Source of the DNA: an uncultured Bacteroidales bacterium
GTDB lineage: Bacteria; Bacteroidota; Bacteroidia; Bacteroidales; UBA932
Direction: 5' to 3'
Assembly: GCA_934695325.1 (NCBI GenBank)
Contig: CAKUVD010000012.1
Location: 1-64,000 of the forward strand
DNA length: 64,000 bases
This document shows positions 24,437 to 32,462 of the stretch, piece after piece. The notes beneath the pieces were generated by a model. It made no database searches, was not told the origin of the DNA, and worked only from the letters and a program-made list of their open reading frames with translations. The first letter of the stretch is position 1. Every line of letters begins with the position of its first letter. A program made the position numbers and the translations under genes.

Positions 24437-24845
24437 GGATTTTAGTTACAGGGAGTTCGAGGCGAGCGCAGTTGCGGACAAGAAAGGCATCTGCAATGTC
24501 ATAACTTCGTTTGGGGTGAGAGACTCCATCCTGTCTCTCGTGGAGAATGTGCTCCAGCCGCTGCGTGATGCCTGCGGGAAGCCCCTGCACATCAACAGCG
24601 GATACCGATGCGGGAAACTGAACGAGGCCGTGGGAGGAGTGCCTACAAGCCAGCACGTCAAGGGAGAGGCTGCCGACATTGCGGCGGAGAACCCGGCCGA
24701 TCTGGCGAGGCTGGCCGTCCGACTTGGGCTGCCGTTCGACCAGATGATTCTCTACCCGACTTTCGTGCATTTCAGCCACAAGCTGAAAGGAAGACAGAGG
24801 GGACAGATTCTGTATAACTGGAGATACAAGGGCGAACGGCTATGA
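24420..24845 (+). CDS. Endolysin, peptidase M15 family
   Basis: 141 residues of a zinc D-Ala-D-Ala/L-Ala-D-Glu type peptidase (M15_3). Zinc ligands are visible in SQHVKGEAADI (His, then Asp seven residues later) and in the terminal VHFSH. The SGYRCGKLNEAVGG segment is typical of phage M15 enzymes. It would cleave peptidoglycan stem peptides at lysis. No signal peptide, so it needs the adjacent holin candidates. Confidence 0.87.
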   Translation: MGTISKDFSYREFEASAVADKKGICNVITSFGVRDSILSLVENVLQPLRDACGKPLHINSGYRCGKLNEAVGGVPTSQHVKGEAADIAAENPADLARLAVRLGLPFDQMILYPTFVHFSHKLKGRQRGQILYNWRYKGERL

Positions 24846-25135
24846 GGAATGCGCTGATTCTGCTGGCAGTTCTGCTGCTGGCGTCGTGCGGAGCGCTGAA
24901 GACACAGGTGCAGACCATATACGTTCGTGATACTGCCTACATCAGCAAGGTACAGGTGGATTCCGTCTATAAGCATGATTCTGTTTTTATCCGCGAGAAA
25001 AACGACACCGTGTATAAGTATGTCGAGAGGACCCTTAATAAGTACAAACTTCTGCACGATACAATCTATCGCTGCAAGATTGACTCGGTGTGTATATTGA
25101 CAATGTGTGCGAAGTCAAAGTTGAGAAGCCGCTGA
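24842..25135 (+). CDS. Spanin-like lipoprotein, frameshifted
   Basis: 97 residues with a lipoprotein signal ending in LLASCG, then a charged helical body (YVRDTAYISKVQVDSVYKHD). Coding sense continues in the next frame after about 25095 up to 25254: VEKPLTSWQRFKQDAFWWLV, then a membrane helix AAIGGVLLWM. That tail is typical of these Bacteroidales phage proteins, so the gene looks truncated by a frameshift. Rz1-like envelope-disrupting role inferred from position after the endolysin. Confidence 0.65.
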   Translation: MRNALILLAVLLLASCGALKTQVQTIYVRDTAYISKVQVDSVYKHDSVFIREKNDTVYKYVERTLNKYKLLHDTIYRCKIDSVCILTMCAKSKLRSR

Positions 25136-25306
25136 CTTCGTGGCAACGATTCAAGCAGGATGCCTTCTGGTGGCTCGTGGCTGCAATCGGAGGCGTCCTG
25201 TTATGGATGAATAGAAAAGGGCTCGTCTCATCCCTTCTTAAACTGTGGTCTTAGTGAATCAAACGGAGAGTTCACCGTAATCTACACCGTCGATGCGTTG
25301 AGCCTT

Positions 25307-25498
25307 ATGGATTTCTATCTCAGTAAGGGGTGGTTCTCTCTGGCCACCCTTGAAAAGGTCACAGGAATCTCACAAAAACAGCTTTGGGCATATGCACACG
25401 GAACGAAGCCTACGGATAAAATCCGGGGGCTTTTTCAGTCTATGATGTCCACATTCTTCAGGTCTTCGGCCGCCTTCTTGCGGTTCTTGCCGACATAG
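25307..25498 (+). CDS. Small HTH-like phage protein, possibly truncated
   Basis: 63 residues from the ATG at 25307. LATLEKVTGISQKQLWAYAH followed by GTKP is a common small phage helix-turn-helix pattern. Beyond GTKP the frame runs through the late terminator and into the antisense of the integrase 3' end, so the natural C-terminus may be lost. Confidence 0.4.
   Translation: MDFYLSKGWFSLATLEKVTGISQKQLWAYAHGTKPTDKIRGLFQSMMSTFFRSSAAFLRFLPT
25406..25435 (+). terminator. Late-operon terminator
   Basis: Stem AAGCC..CGGAT / ATCCG..GGCTT with an AAA loop and a T5 run, at the junction of the plus-strand lysis genes and the convergent integrase gene. Confidence 0.75.
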
Positions 25499-25644
25499 AT
25501 AGAAGTCATTGCGATGGAGCTGTGGTCAGCCTGCTGCTGAACAGAGGTAAGGGCGATGCCTGAGCTGACCATATTGGTGATTCCTGTGTCCTTCAGGGAG
25601 TAGAACTGCAGCTCCATCGGGAATCCGCAAGCCGGGCGCACCAC
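25435..25644 (-). pseudogene. Tyrosine integrase, C-terminal catalytic fragment
   Basis: Carries the end of a tyrosine recombinase: FYSLKDTGITNMVSSGI (the box II region of Bacteroidales integrases) and QQADHSSIAMTSIYVGK with the catalytic Tyr. The same frame runs upstream to the 47-bp duplication. Without the duplication this fragment would be fused in frame to the N-terminal part at 25677-26528, giving a protein of about 350 residues. Confidence 0.8.
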
Positions 25645-25676
25645 ATCGCTCCAGAACTTGGCCAGCTTACGGGAAC

Positions 25677-26528
25677 TTACTGGCTTTGTCCCGGGGCTGA
25701 AGTCATAGCCCTTGTTCTGGGCGAAAAGATAGTAGTCCCGGTGCTGAAGTCATAGCCCTTGTTCTGGGCGAAAAGATAGTAGTCCCGGTGCGACAAGTCC
25801 AGGTCTGTGATATATTTCATAATGGAATCCGGGATGGTCCTATATGAGTCGTTGTCATTCTTTGCGATCTCGCTCCGGATGTGCACGAGCTGCTTCCCTG
25901 TATCAATGTCGCCGCATTTCAGGAGTGCGATTTCCTTAGGCCTTATGAAACAGCAGTAGCACAGCAATACAATTACAAGATATTGCAGGTTCTCTTTCTC
26001 CAAGAAAATGATAAGACTGTCAAGTTCTTCCTGCGTGAACATCCTCCGTATCTTTGACGTCAGCTTCTTTGATTTCTTCCTGATGTTGTCAAATGGATTT
26101 CCGGATATATATTTCCTCTCCTTCATCCAGTTGAAAAGAGTTCTGTAGAATAGAAGGTAGTTGTTGTATGTCCTGGGGGATACGGATGCCTCGATGCTGT
26201 CCATAAACGATATGGCATCGGTTTCTGTGAACGAGCAGGCATAATATGATTCTGTGCCAAATCCTTTCCCTTCAAGCCATTTCCTGAAGGTCTTTATGAA
26301 AGAGCGGTAGCTTCTCATTGAGTTTTCCTCGTTTTCCTTCTCTTTGACCTCAATGAATCTTGCCAAGGCGCTGGACATAGTCTCATATCCATTTGGCGCA
26401 GCCGCTTCCACGAAAGGATTCCATCCCATCTTGAGCTTCAGATCCAAGGATGCGATTAATTCCCTTGCAATTCTTTTTCTTTCGTTTATGGAGATGATAC
26501 GGTTCAACTTTATCCTTACCCGTTTCAT
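25677..26528 (-). CDS. Tyrosine integrase, N-terminal part, frameshifted by tandem duplication
   Basis: 283 residues. It has an arm-binding N-terminus, a SAM-like core-binding domain (about 60-160, ALARFIEVKEKENEENSMRSY) and the start of the catalytic domain with the first catalytic Arg in FIRPKEIALLKCGDID. A perfect 47-bp tandem duplication (25696-25789) shifts the frame, so the last 20 or so residues are nonsense and box II plus Tyr are lost. The gene adjoins the tRNA-Ser attachment site, as expected for the integrase of this element. Confidence 0.85.
   Translation of the reverse strand: MKRVRIKLNRIISINERKRIARELIASLDLKLKMGWNPFVEAAAPNGYETMSSALARFIEVKEKENEENSMRSYRSFIKTFRKWLEGKGFGTESYYACSFTETDAISFMDSIEASVSPRTYNNYLLFYRTLFNWMKERKYISGNPFDNIRKKSKKLTSKIRRMFTQEELDSLIIFLEKENLQYLVIVLLCYCCFIRPKEIALLKCGDIDTGKQLVHIRSEIAKNDNDSYRTIPDSIMKYITDLDLSHRDYYLFAQNKGYDFSTGTTIFSPRTRAMTSAPGQSQ
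25696..25789. repeat. 47-bp perfect tandem duplication within the integrase gene
   Basis: Copy 1 is 25696-25742 and copy 2 is 25743-25789. 47 is not a multiple of three, so one extra copy breaks the reading frame and one copy restores it. Confidence 0.9.
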
Positions 26529-26757
26529 CTTACCGGTTAAAGGGTGTCTGCAGCTGTAGGAAATATACTAGATTTTGCCTTGCGTCAGTTTAGGCGGTAT
26601 ATACTCTATATAGGGAACTGGAGGAGAAAACAACATTTTTTTTTCTTTGCATAACTCCGCAATGGTGTCATACAATGAAAAAACTTGTCCCGTCTTTGTC
26701 CCGTTTGTGCCAGGAAAATCTTGTAAATTATTGATTTCCTGGATGTTACGAGAATTT

Positions 26758-26776
26758 TGCGGAGAGAACGAGATTC
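26758..26776 (+). repeat. attR core (19 bp)
   Basis: TGCGGAGAGAACGAGATTC, identical to attL. It covers the discriminator base and the 3' acceptor/T-arm strand of tRNA-Ser, so integration leaves the tRNA intact. Confidence 0.92.
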
Positions 26777-26847
26777 GAACTCGTGATACCCTTTAGGGGT
26801 ATACACGCTTTCCAGGCGTGCCTCTTCAACCACTCGAGCACCTCTCC
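26760..26847 (-). tRNA. tRNA-Ser(GGA)
   Basis: An 88-nt class II tRNA. The acceptor stem GGAGAGG pairs with TCTCTCC and the discriminator is G. The anticodon loop CTGGAAA gives anticodon GGA (codons UCC/UCU). There is a long variable arm (TATACCCCTAAAGGGGTA) and a T loop TTCGAAT. CCA is not encoded. It is the integration target of the prophage. Confidence 0.93.
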
Positions 26848-26883
26848 ATTGATTGAGTCCGTCCGCAGGAACGGACAGGACTG

Positions 26884-26914
26884 CAAATATACTAATTATC
26901 CGGTAAAACGCAAA
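26884..26914 (-). promoter_or_regulatory. Promoter of tRNA-Ser
   Basis: On the minus strand TTTG (26914-26911), 19 nt, TATATTTG (26891-26884), exact consensus. Start predicted about 30 nt before the tRNA. Confidence 0.78.
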
Positions 26915-26922
26915 GAAAAAAT

Positions 26923-28284
26923 CTACAGCGTCTCACGTTTAAGTTTTTCGACATATCTGTCGATGCGCCTCAGCTCCTTCGGAATGTCGATGCTCTGAGG
27001 GCAATGAGGCTTGCACTGGCCGCATCCGATGCAGTGATCCGCCTGGCGGACAGACTCCACGGCGCGGTCATAACTTACCAGATAACGCCTTTTCAGCCTC
27101 TGGAAATGCTCCTGCTCACAGCTTTGCGCCACGTCGCCGATGTTCACAGCATCGTTGTAATGCCGGAAAATGGTCGGGATGTCGATGCCGTAAGGGCAAG
27201 GCATACAGTATGTGCAGCCTGTGCAGGGAACAGTAGGATAATTCTCCATCAAATCCGCCATCTCCTTCAGGAAACCGATCTCCTCATCATTCAGCGGCTT
27301 GAAATGGCTGAAAGTCTCCACATTCTCCACCAGCGGATCCATAGACGACATACCGCTCAGCACTGTCAGCACATCAGGGAATGAACCACAGAAACGGAAC
27401 GCCCACGAAGCGATGGACATCTCAGGCTCCCTTTCCTTCAGTCTTGCTGCCACGGCCTCGGGAAGATTGGCAAGGCGTCCTCCCAGAAGCGGCTCCATAA
27501 TGGTCGCCGGGATGTCCCTCTTGGCCAGTTCTTCGTAGAGATAATCCGCATTGACATTCTTGGGCACCTTTGCGTGCTGCCAGTCCACATAGTTCATCTC
27601 GATCTGCACGAAATCCCAGTGGTACTTGTCGTGCAGCGCTAAGAACTGGTCGAAAGCCTCCTTGCGTCCGTGAAACGAAAATCCCAGGTTGCGGATTCTC
27701 CCGGCCTCGCGTTCAGCCAGCAGGAAGTCCAGCAGTCCGTTTTTCACATATCTGTCCTCAAACCCATCGAATCCCGAGGTGCCGATAGCGTGCAGAAGGT
27801 AATAGTCGAAATAATCCGTCCGGAGGTTCTCCATAGAGTCATAATACATCCTTAGGCCCGCTTCACGCGAAGAATTGTTGAAGTTCGACAGTTTCGTCGC
27901 TATATAATATGTCTTGCGAGGATAACGGCTGAGGGCAATGCCTGCCGCGGCCTCGGACTGGCCCTGCAGATAAGCCGGCGACGTGTCATAATAATTGACA
28001 CCGTTCCTGTAGGCGTAATCGACCATCTCGTTCACGGCCTCCTGGTCTATATGGTCCTTCCCGTCGTCGCCCTTCTTCATAGGCCAGCGCATACAGCCAT
28101 ATCCAAGAAGCGAAACCTTCTCGCCGTTCTTAGGAGAGACACGCATCTCCATCTTCGCATCTCCTGTCGGCTTTGCACTCGAACCCTTATGTGACGAACA
28201 TCCTGCAAGTGAAGCCGTCCCGATGGCCAAAGCACCGGCTCCGGCCCTCTTCAGAAAATCTCTTCTATCTATAATCTCGCTCAT
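26923..28284 (-). CDS. Aldo/keto reductase with C-terminal 4Fe-4S ferredoxin domain
   Basis: A 453-residue exported or membrane-bound oxidoreductase. The N-terminus has a twin-Arg type signal (DRRDFLKRAGAGAL) that ends in a lipobox-like LAGCS. The aldo/keto reductase barrel has the NYYDTSPAY and TKLS motifs with catalytic Tyr. The C-terminus carries 4Fe-4S ligands CTGCTYCMPCP and CIGCGQCKPHCP. Last gene of a six-gene operon, 2 nt after the ferredoxin membrane protein, which may pass electrons to it. Confidence 0.87.
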   Translation of the reverse strand: MSEIIDRRDFLKRAGAGALAIGTASLAGCSSHKGSSAKPTGDAKMEMRVSPKNGEKVSLLGYGCMRWPMKKGDDGKDHIDQEAVNEMVDYAYRNGVNYYDTSPAYLQGQSEAAAGIALSRYPRKTYYIATKLSNFNNSSREAGLRMYYDSMENLRTDYFDYYLLHAIGTSGFDGFEDRYVKNGLLDFLLAEREAGRIRNLGFSFHGRKEAFDQFLALHDKYHWDFVQIEMNYVDWQHAKVPKNVNADYLYEELAKRDIPATIMEPLLGGRLANLPEAVAARLKEREPEMSIASWAFRFCGSFPDVLTVLSGMSSMDPLVENVETFSHFKPLNDEEIGFLKEMADLMENYPTVPCTGCTYCMPCPYGIDIPTIFRHYNDAVNIGDVAQSCEQEHFQRLKRRYLVSYDRAVESVRQADHCIGCGQCKPHCPQSIDIPKELRRIDRYVEKLKRETL

Positions 28285-28286
28285 TT

Positions 28287-29831
28287 CTAGTCCCTCCTGT
28301 GAACATTAAGACCATTGACCTTGATGGCGCTGAACGGCCTGGACGGGCAGAGATATTCACACGCCCCGCAGCCGATGCAACGACTCTCGTTTACCGTAGG
28401 AATCCTCAGCGAATCATTGTCCGAAGGATCTTTCCTCACCATCATTATCGCCCCTGCAGGACAATGCCTTGCGCAGTTCCCGCACGAGACGCCGTCACGG
28501 TTCACCACGCAGAGGTCCAGATCCACGTGAGCCGTACCGATGTGCATTGTCGTCTTCTCTTCTATGTCGTATGGCCGTATAGGGCCGGACGGGCATACCT
28601 GTGAGCACTTGTTGCACTCCACACGGCACCAGCCGCGCTCGTAAGACATCTCCGGCTGCATCAGATGCTCCAGTGAAGACGAAGGCCTCAGCACCCCGTT
28701 CGGGCACTGCGAGACACAGAGCTGGCAAGCGGTACAATGCTGGTAGAACTCCTTGACACTCAATGCGCCGAATGGCACCAGCGGCACTGTCCTCTCCGGA
28801 GCCTTCTTTCCTATCACTGCGGCCAGACCTCCGTCCACCTTCTTCTCCTGCGCCTTCACGGTCAATGTCCCCAGTGTCAATGCAGATGTCGCGATAAATG
28901 CACGCCTGCCGTTATCATCTGTGCCTGCCGAGTCGGTCGGAATCGACGAGACATCCTTTGCCGTCCTATCTGCATTGACCTTGTCGGAGTCGTCATTCCG
29001 GTTTTCCCAGAAAAGCCTGTACTTCATAGCGCCGAACTTGCACGTGTCGATGCAGTCGAAGCAGGCCACGCACCGGCTGTAGTCCACCTTGTGCTTGTTC
29101 AAGTCAATGCAAGCCGCCTTGCAGTTTCTTTCGCAGAGGTGACAGGTCTTGCACTTGGAGGTGTCGATGACCGGGCGGAAAATCGCGAACCTGGAGAAGA
29201 AGCTGAGCACAGTTCCCACAGGGCAGATCGTATTGCAGTATGTCCTGCCGTTCCTTGCCGCCAGAATCACTATGACGATGAAAGTGACCGAGGCGATGAT
29301 GAAGGTAGGTATGCTTCTGATCCACACGTCCTTGTGCTCGAACGCATAGCCGCCGGCCTTCTCGGCGATCCAGGAGCAGAGATTGTTCCCCCATAGCCAT
29401 ATCGGAGAGAAAAGGTTCTGCGCTATCCTGCCGTAGGAACTGTATGGAGCGAAAAGGGCTACGAGTGCATTGGCGCCGAGAATCATCGCGATGATGAATA
29501 CCGCCAGCATACCGTATCTCAGCCATTTCTTCTCTGGAGACCATCCGAAATGCTTCTTGTGGCGTTTTCTCCATCCCTTGAAGGAATGTGCCACGACGTC
29601 TTGAAAGATGCCCATAGGGCAGATGACGGAGCAATAGACTCTTCCGAACACCAGCGTGAGCAGAAGAAGCGCTATCACGACGACTTCATTAAGCGCCAGG
29701 GCCGCAGGAAGGAACTGGATCTTAGCCAGCCAGCCGAACCATCTGGACGCCAGCCCGGTGAAGTCCAGAAACAGGAGCGTGCACAGAATGAACACGATTC
29801 CTGCGATGATGATGCGGATTATTTTCAGCAT
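28287..29831 (-). CDS. Membrane-bound polyferredoxin (NapH/RnfB-like 4Fe-4S protein)
   Basis: 514 residues. About four N-terminal membrane helices carry the NapH-type CPMG and CPVG motifs (YCSVICPMG, YCNTICPVG). Many 4Fe-4S motifs follow: CKTCHLCERNCKAAC, CVACFDCIDTC, CTACQLCVSQCP, CSQVCPSGP, CGNCARHCP and CIGCGACEYLCP. It likely carries electrons between the quinone pool and the co-transcribed aldo/keto reductase. A second hydrophobic stretch around residues 308-325 follows an RR pair, which hints at fusion of two proteins. Confidence 0.85.
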   Translation of the reverse strand: MLKIIRIIIAGIVFILCTLLFLDFTGLASRWFGWLAKIQFLPAALALNEVVVIALLLLTLVFGRVYCSVICPMGIFQDVVAHSFKGWRKRHKKHFGWSPEKKWLRYGMLAVFIIAMILGANALVALFAPYSSYGRIAQNLFSPIWLWGNNLCSWIAEKAGGYAFEHKDVWIRSIPTFIIASVTFIVIVILAARNGRTYCNTICPVGTVLSFFSRFAIFRPVIDTSKCKTCHLCERNCKAACIDLNKHKVDYSRCVACFDCIDTCKFGAMKYRLFWENRNDDSDKVNADRTAKDVSSIPTDSAGTDDNGRRAFIATSALTLGTLTVKAQEKKVDGGLAAVIGKKAPERTVPLVPFGALSVKEFYQHCTACQLCVSQCPNGVLRPSSSLEHLMQPEMSYERGWCRVECNKCSQVCPSGPIRPYDIEEKTTMHIGTAHVDLDLCVVNRDGVSCGNCARHCPAGAIMMVRKDPSDNDSLRIPTVNESRCIGCGACEYLCPSRPFSAIKVNGLNVHRRD

Positions 29832-29879
29832 AAGCCAAAAGTTTTTATTGCCGGTGCCAGCCCGGCATTGATTGTTGTG

Positions 29880-30578
29880 CTAGTCCAAAATTATAAGCGC
29901 AGCGGACGGATGATTGAACGTGAGACTGACCTCATCCCTGTCAGCCTTGTTCAAGGTCGCCTTCCACCAATTGTCAAATACCACTCCGTCAGTCTTCCAC
30001 TTCAAACCTTCCGACTTGATGTTCAGCGAATTGTCTGCCGAGAAGATGGATACCTCGCGACCCTCGCCGACCTGAAACGAGCAGGTATCCGTGACAGCGA
30101 AGGCAGTGGTCCAGTCCGAGACGATGTCGATGTTGAGGCCCTGCCGTACTTCCAGCCCGTCCAGAATCTCCCTCTTCTTCAGCCCGGCCATCTCCTTCGC
30201 ATACTCCATAAGGTAAGACAGATTCCCGATGGTATGGTCTTCGCGCATCCCTCCGGCGCCGAGAATATGAATGGTGTCAATGTCCTTGTACCTCCCCAGC
30301 ACGTATCTGAATGCCTTGTTCAGGTCATTGTATTCCTGCTCGGATTCCCTGACTAGAATCCCTGCAAACTTCTTTTGCATAGCCTGCGGCAGCGAGTCCA
30401 GGTCGCCGATAATCGCATCCGGCAGCCTCTCGTGGCCGAAAATCTTCCGACAACGTCTCATATACGTTACGGCCGCTCCGTCGCAACAGACGATATGATC
30501 CGCCGACCGCAGCAGATACAGGGGGTATTCCTTCTTAGGAAACTCTCCCTTGCATATTATCGCCACGCTTGCCATCAC
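29880..30578 (-). CDS. Thiamine pyrophosphokinase
   Basis: 232 residues converting thiamine and ATP to thiamine pyrophosphate. Family motifs visible: VCCDGAA (about 30-36), IIGDLDSLP (about 56-64) with metal-binding Asp, EYNDLNKAF, and GGMREDHTIGNL. Overlaps the O-methyltransferase stop by 4 nt. No riboswitch is seen. Confidence 0.88.
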   Translation of the reverse strand: MMASVAIICKGEFPKKEYPLYLLRSADHIVCCDGAAVTYMRRCRKIFGHERLPDAIIGDLDSLPQAMQKKFAGILVRESEQEYNDLNKAFRYVLGRYKDIDTIHILGAGGMREDHTIGNLSYLMEYAKEMAGLKKREILDGLEVRQGLNIDIVSDWTTAFAVTDTCSFQVGEGREVSIFSADNSLNIKSEGLKWKTDGVVFDNWWKATLNKADRDEVSLTFNHPSAALIILD

Positions 30579-31213
30579 TTCTTACGTATTATGCTCAGCC
30601 CGTGCCGCACCGGCAATATCACTGTCTCCACTCGCGGATCTCCGGCCGTCAGCTCGTTGAACTTCACTATCCCTGCAGTCTGCTTGTCTCCTGGCACATT
30701 CTCCGCATAGACCTTCCCGTCCCAGAGCACGTCGTCTGCCAGAATGAAACCTCCAGGTCGGGTAAGATCCAATGCAAGTTCGTAATAGTCAGGATATTCT
30801 CTTTTGTTCGCATCAATGAACGTGAGATCGTAGCAGACCTTTCCCACTTGTCCTCGCATAAACTCCAAGGCGTCCACTATGTGCAGTTCCACAAGGTTTT
30901 CCACATTAGCTCTCGAAAAACCCTCCCGTATCAGATCCTCCAGCTCGTCATTTATCTCCAGGGTATCGATATGCCCGCCTTCGGGCAGTCCCAGGGCAAT
31001 GCAGATGGCGGAATAACCTGTGAATGTCCCTATCTCCAGCACATTCCGTGGCCCGAGCATTCTCGTGAGCATATACAGAAACGCTCCCTGGGTATGCCCT
31101 GATAGCATTCTAGGGTAGTTGGTCCTGATGTTGGTCTGCCTCTCCAGCCAGTCCAGCGCCTCATTGTGTATGGAGCAATGCTCTTCTATATATCTCTCCA
31201 ACGGATTCTCCAT
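30575..31213 (-). CDS. SAM-dependent O-methyltransferase (family 3)
   Basis: 212 residues with the SAM-binding motif VLEIGTFTGYSA (about 58-69), the acidic LEIN that binds the ribose, TFIDANKREYPDYYE, and DDVLWDGKV with metal ligands. Similar to caffeoyl-CoA/catechol O-methyltransferases and bacterial YrrM. Substrate unknown; possibly tRNA wobble modification, as shown for TrmR/YrrM in Bacillus. Confidence 0.86.
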   Translation of the reverse strand: MENPLERYIEEHCSIHNEALDWLERQTNIRTNYPRMLSGHTQGAFLYMLTRMLGPRNVLEIGTFTGYSAICIALGLPEGGHIDTLEINDELEDLIREGFSRANVENLVELHIVDALEFMRGQVGKVCYDLTFIDANKREYPDYYELALDLTRPGGFILADDVLWDGKVYAENVPGDKQTAGIVKFNELTAGDPRVETVILPVRHGLSIIRKK

Positions 31214-31226
31214 CGTCCAAAAATCT

Positions 31227-32459
31227 TTAAATCATCACCAGCGAACTTATGTGCCCCGGCGCGAAAATTCTGCACGCCATCTCACGTATCCAGGCAGCCG
31301 AAATCTCCTCGATCTGGCGTCTGGTCTCTTCCTGTGAGGCTACCCTCCCGAAAGCCAGCAGGCTCTTGCCCATACTCAGACATTGCGCCTCACCATTGTC
31401 CGAACTTATGGCGAGCTGTCCGAGCAGCTGCTTCTTGGCCGCATTTAGCTTCCTCTCTGTCAGCTCCGTGTCCTGCAGCCTTGCGAGAACCTTGCCTATG
31501 GCGGTCATACATTTCTCGAGATTTTCCTTCTCGCAGCCCAGGGTTATGGCAAGTATCCCTGTGTCGGCATATTGGGTGTACGAACTTTCCACGCCATATA
31601 CCCATCCGTGCTTTTCACGCAGGATGCTGTTCAATATGGAGTTCATCGCCGGCCCTCCCAATATGTTGCTCATAAGAGACGTCGCCAGCCTCTCTCTCTC
31701 CTCATAAAGAGACGGCGCATATCCTCCAAGTACGGCATTGGCCTCGTGGTTCTTCTTGGTTATCACATCGTTGAACACATTTTCCAATGTCACGTGCTTT
31801 GGCTTCGCCGGCTCCGTAATGGCCATTCTCTCGCCGCCGAAGAACTTGCGGCACATCTTCAGTATGTCCTCTTCCATCCTTCTCTCGTCAATGTCTGCCA
31901 CAACCGTGAGAGCCATTGACTCCGGGACGAATTTCTCGGCTGTGAACCTTCGCAGCTCATCGGAAGTTATGGCCTTGACTGATCTCGCGGTGCCAAGAAT
32001 CGGCATAGACAGCGGATGCCCTTTGAACAGCTTCTCTTCGAACCTGTCATATACGTCATCGGCCGGACTGTCTTTATATGACTTTATTTCGTCTATCACT
32101 ACGCCGCGCTCCGTGTCCACCTCGGTTTCAGGGAAAGTCGCCGAAGTGGCTATCTCCATAAGAAGCGAACTCGCCTTAGGCAGGTCTTCTTTCAGCACGG
32201 TGGCGTGAAGCACGATTTCCTCTTTGGTAGTGTATGCGTTGAGCTCTCCGCCGAGTCTGTCCAGGTAACCGTTTATCACAGAGGAACTTTTGCGGGCCGT
32301 CCCCTTGAACAGTGTGTGCTCCGTGAAATGAGCTATCCCGCTGTGGAACCCAGCCTCTGATCTCGTCCCGCAAGATATTCCGAGAGAACAATATGCCACG
32401 GCGGATCCGCTCCTCTTCACCGCATAGCGTATGCCGCATTCAGCCTTACCTGTGATCAT
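31227..32459 (-). CDS. M16 family zinc protease
   Basis: 410 residues, cytoplasmic, of the pitrilysin/mitochondrial processing peptidase type. The inverted zinc motif HFTEH (44-48) and the third ligand region (GVVIDEIKSYKD) are both present, so this is an active subunit. The C-terminal M16_C domain contains YTQYADTGILAI. Starts 3 nt after the stop of the upstream exported protein. Confidence 0.88.
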   Translation of the reverse strand: MITGKAECGIRYAVKRSGSAVAYCSLGISCGTRSEAGFHSGIAHFTEHTLFKGTARKSSSVINGYLDRLGGELNAYTTKEEIVLHATVLKEDLPKASSLLMEIATSATFPETEVDTERGVVIDEIKSYKDSPADDVYDRFEEKLFKGHPLSMPILGTARSVKAITSDELRRFTAEKFVPESMALTVVADIDERRMEEDILKMCRKFFGGERMAITEPAKPKHVTLENVFNDVITKKNHEANAVLGGYAPSLYEERERLATSLMSNILGGPAMNSILNSILREKHGWVYGVESSYTQYADTGILAITLGCEKENLEKCMTAIGKVLARLQDTELTERKLNAAKKQLLGQLAISSDNGEAQCLSMGKSLLAFGRVASQEETRRQIEEISAAWIREMACRIFAPGHISSLVMI

Positions 32460-32462
32460 CCC

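Larger units (their letters stand above)
4111..26776. mobile_element. Prophage or satellite-like element integrated in tRNA-Ser(GGA)
   Basis: The element spans 22.65 kb between identical 19-bp direct repeats. The right repeat covers the 3' end of a tRNA-Ser gene and the left copy stands alone. Contents in order: immunity region with a GHKL/STAS cargo pair, early genes, primase-helicase, iterons, toxin-antitoxin pair, structured leader, membrane proteins, tape measure, tail proteins, tail fibre, lysis genes, integrase. No terminase, portal, capsid protease, major capsid or tail tube gene is visible. Integrase, tape measure and spanin genes carry frameshifts. It is likely defective, or dependent on a helper phage. 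Confidence 0.92.
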
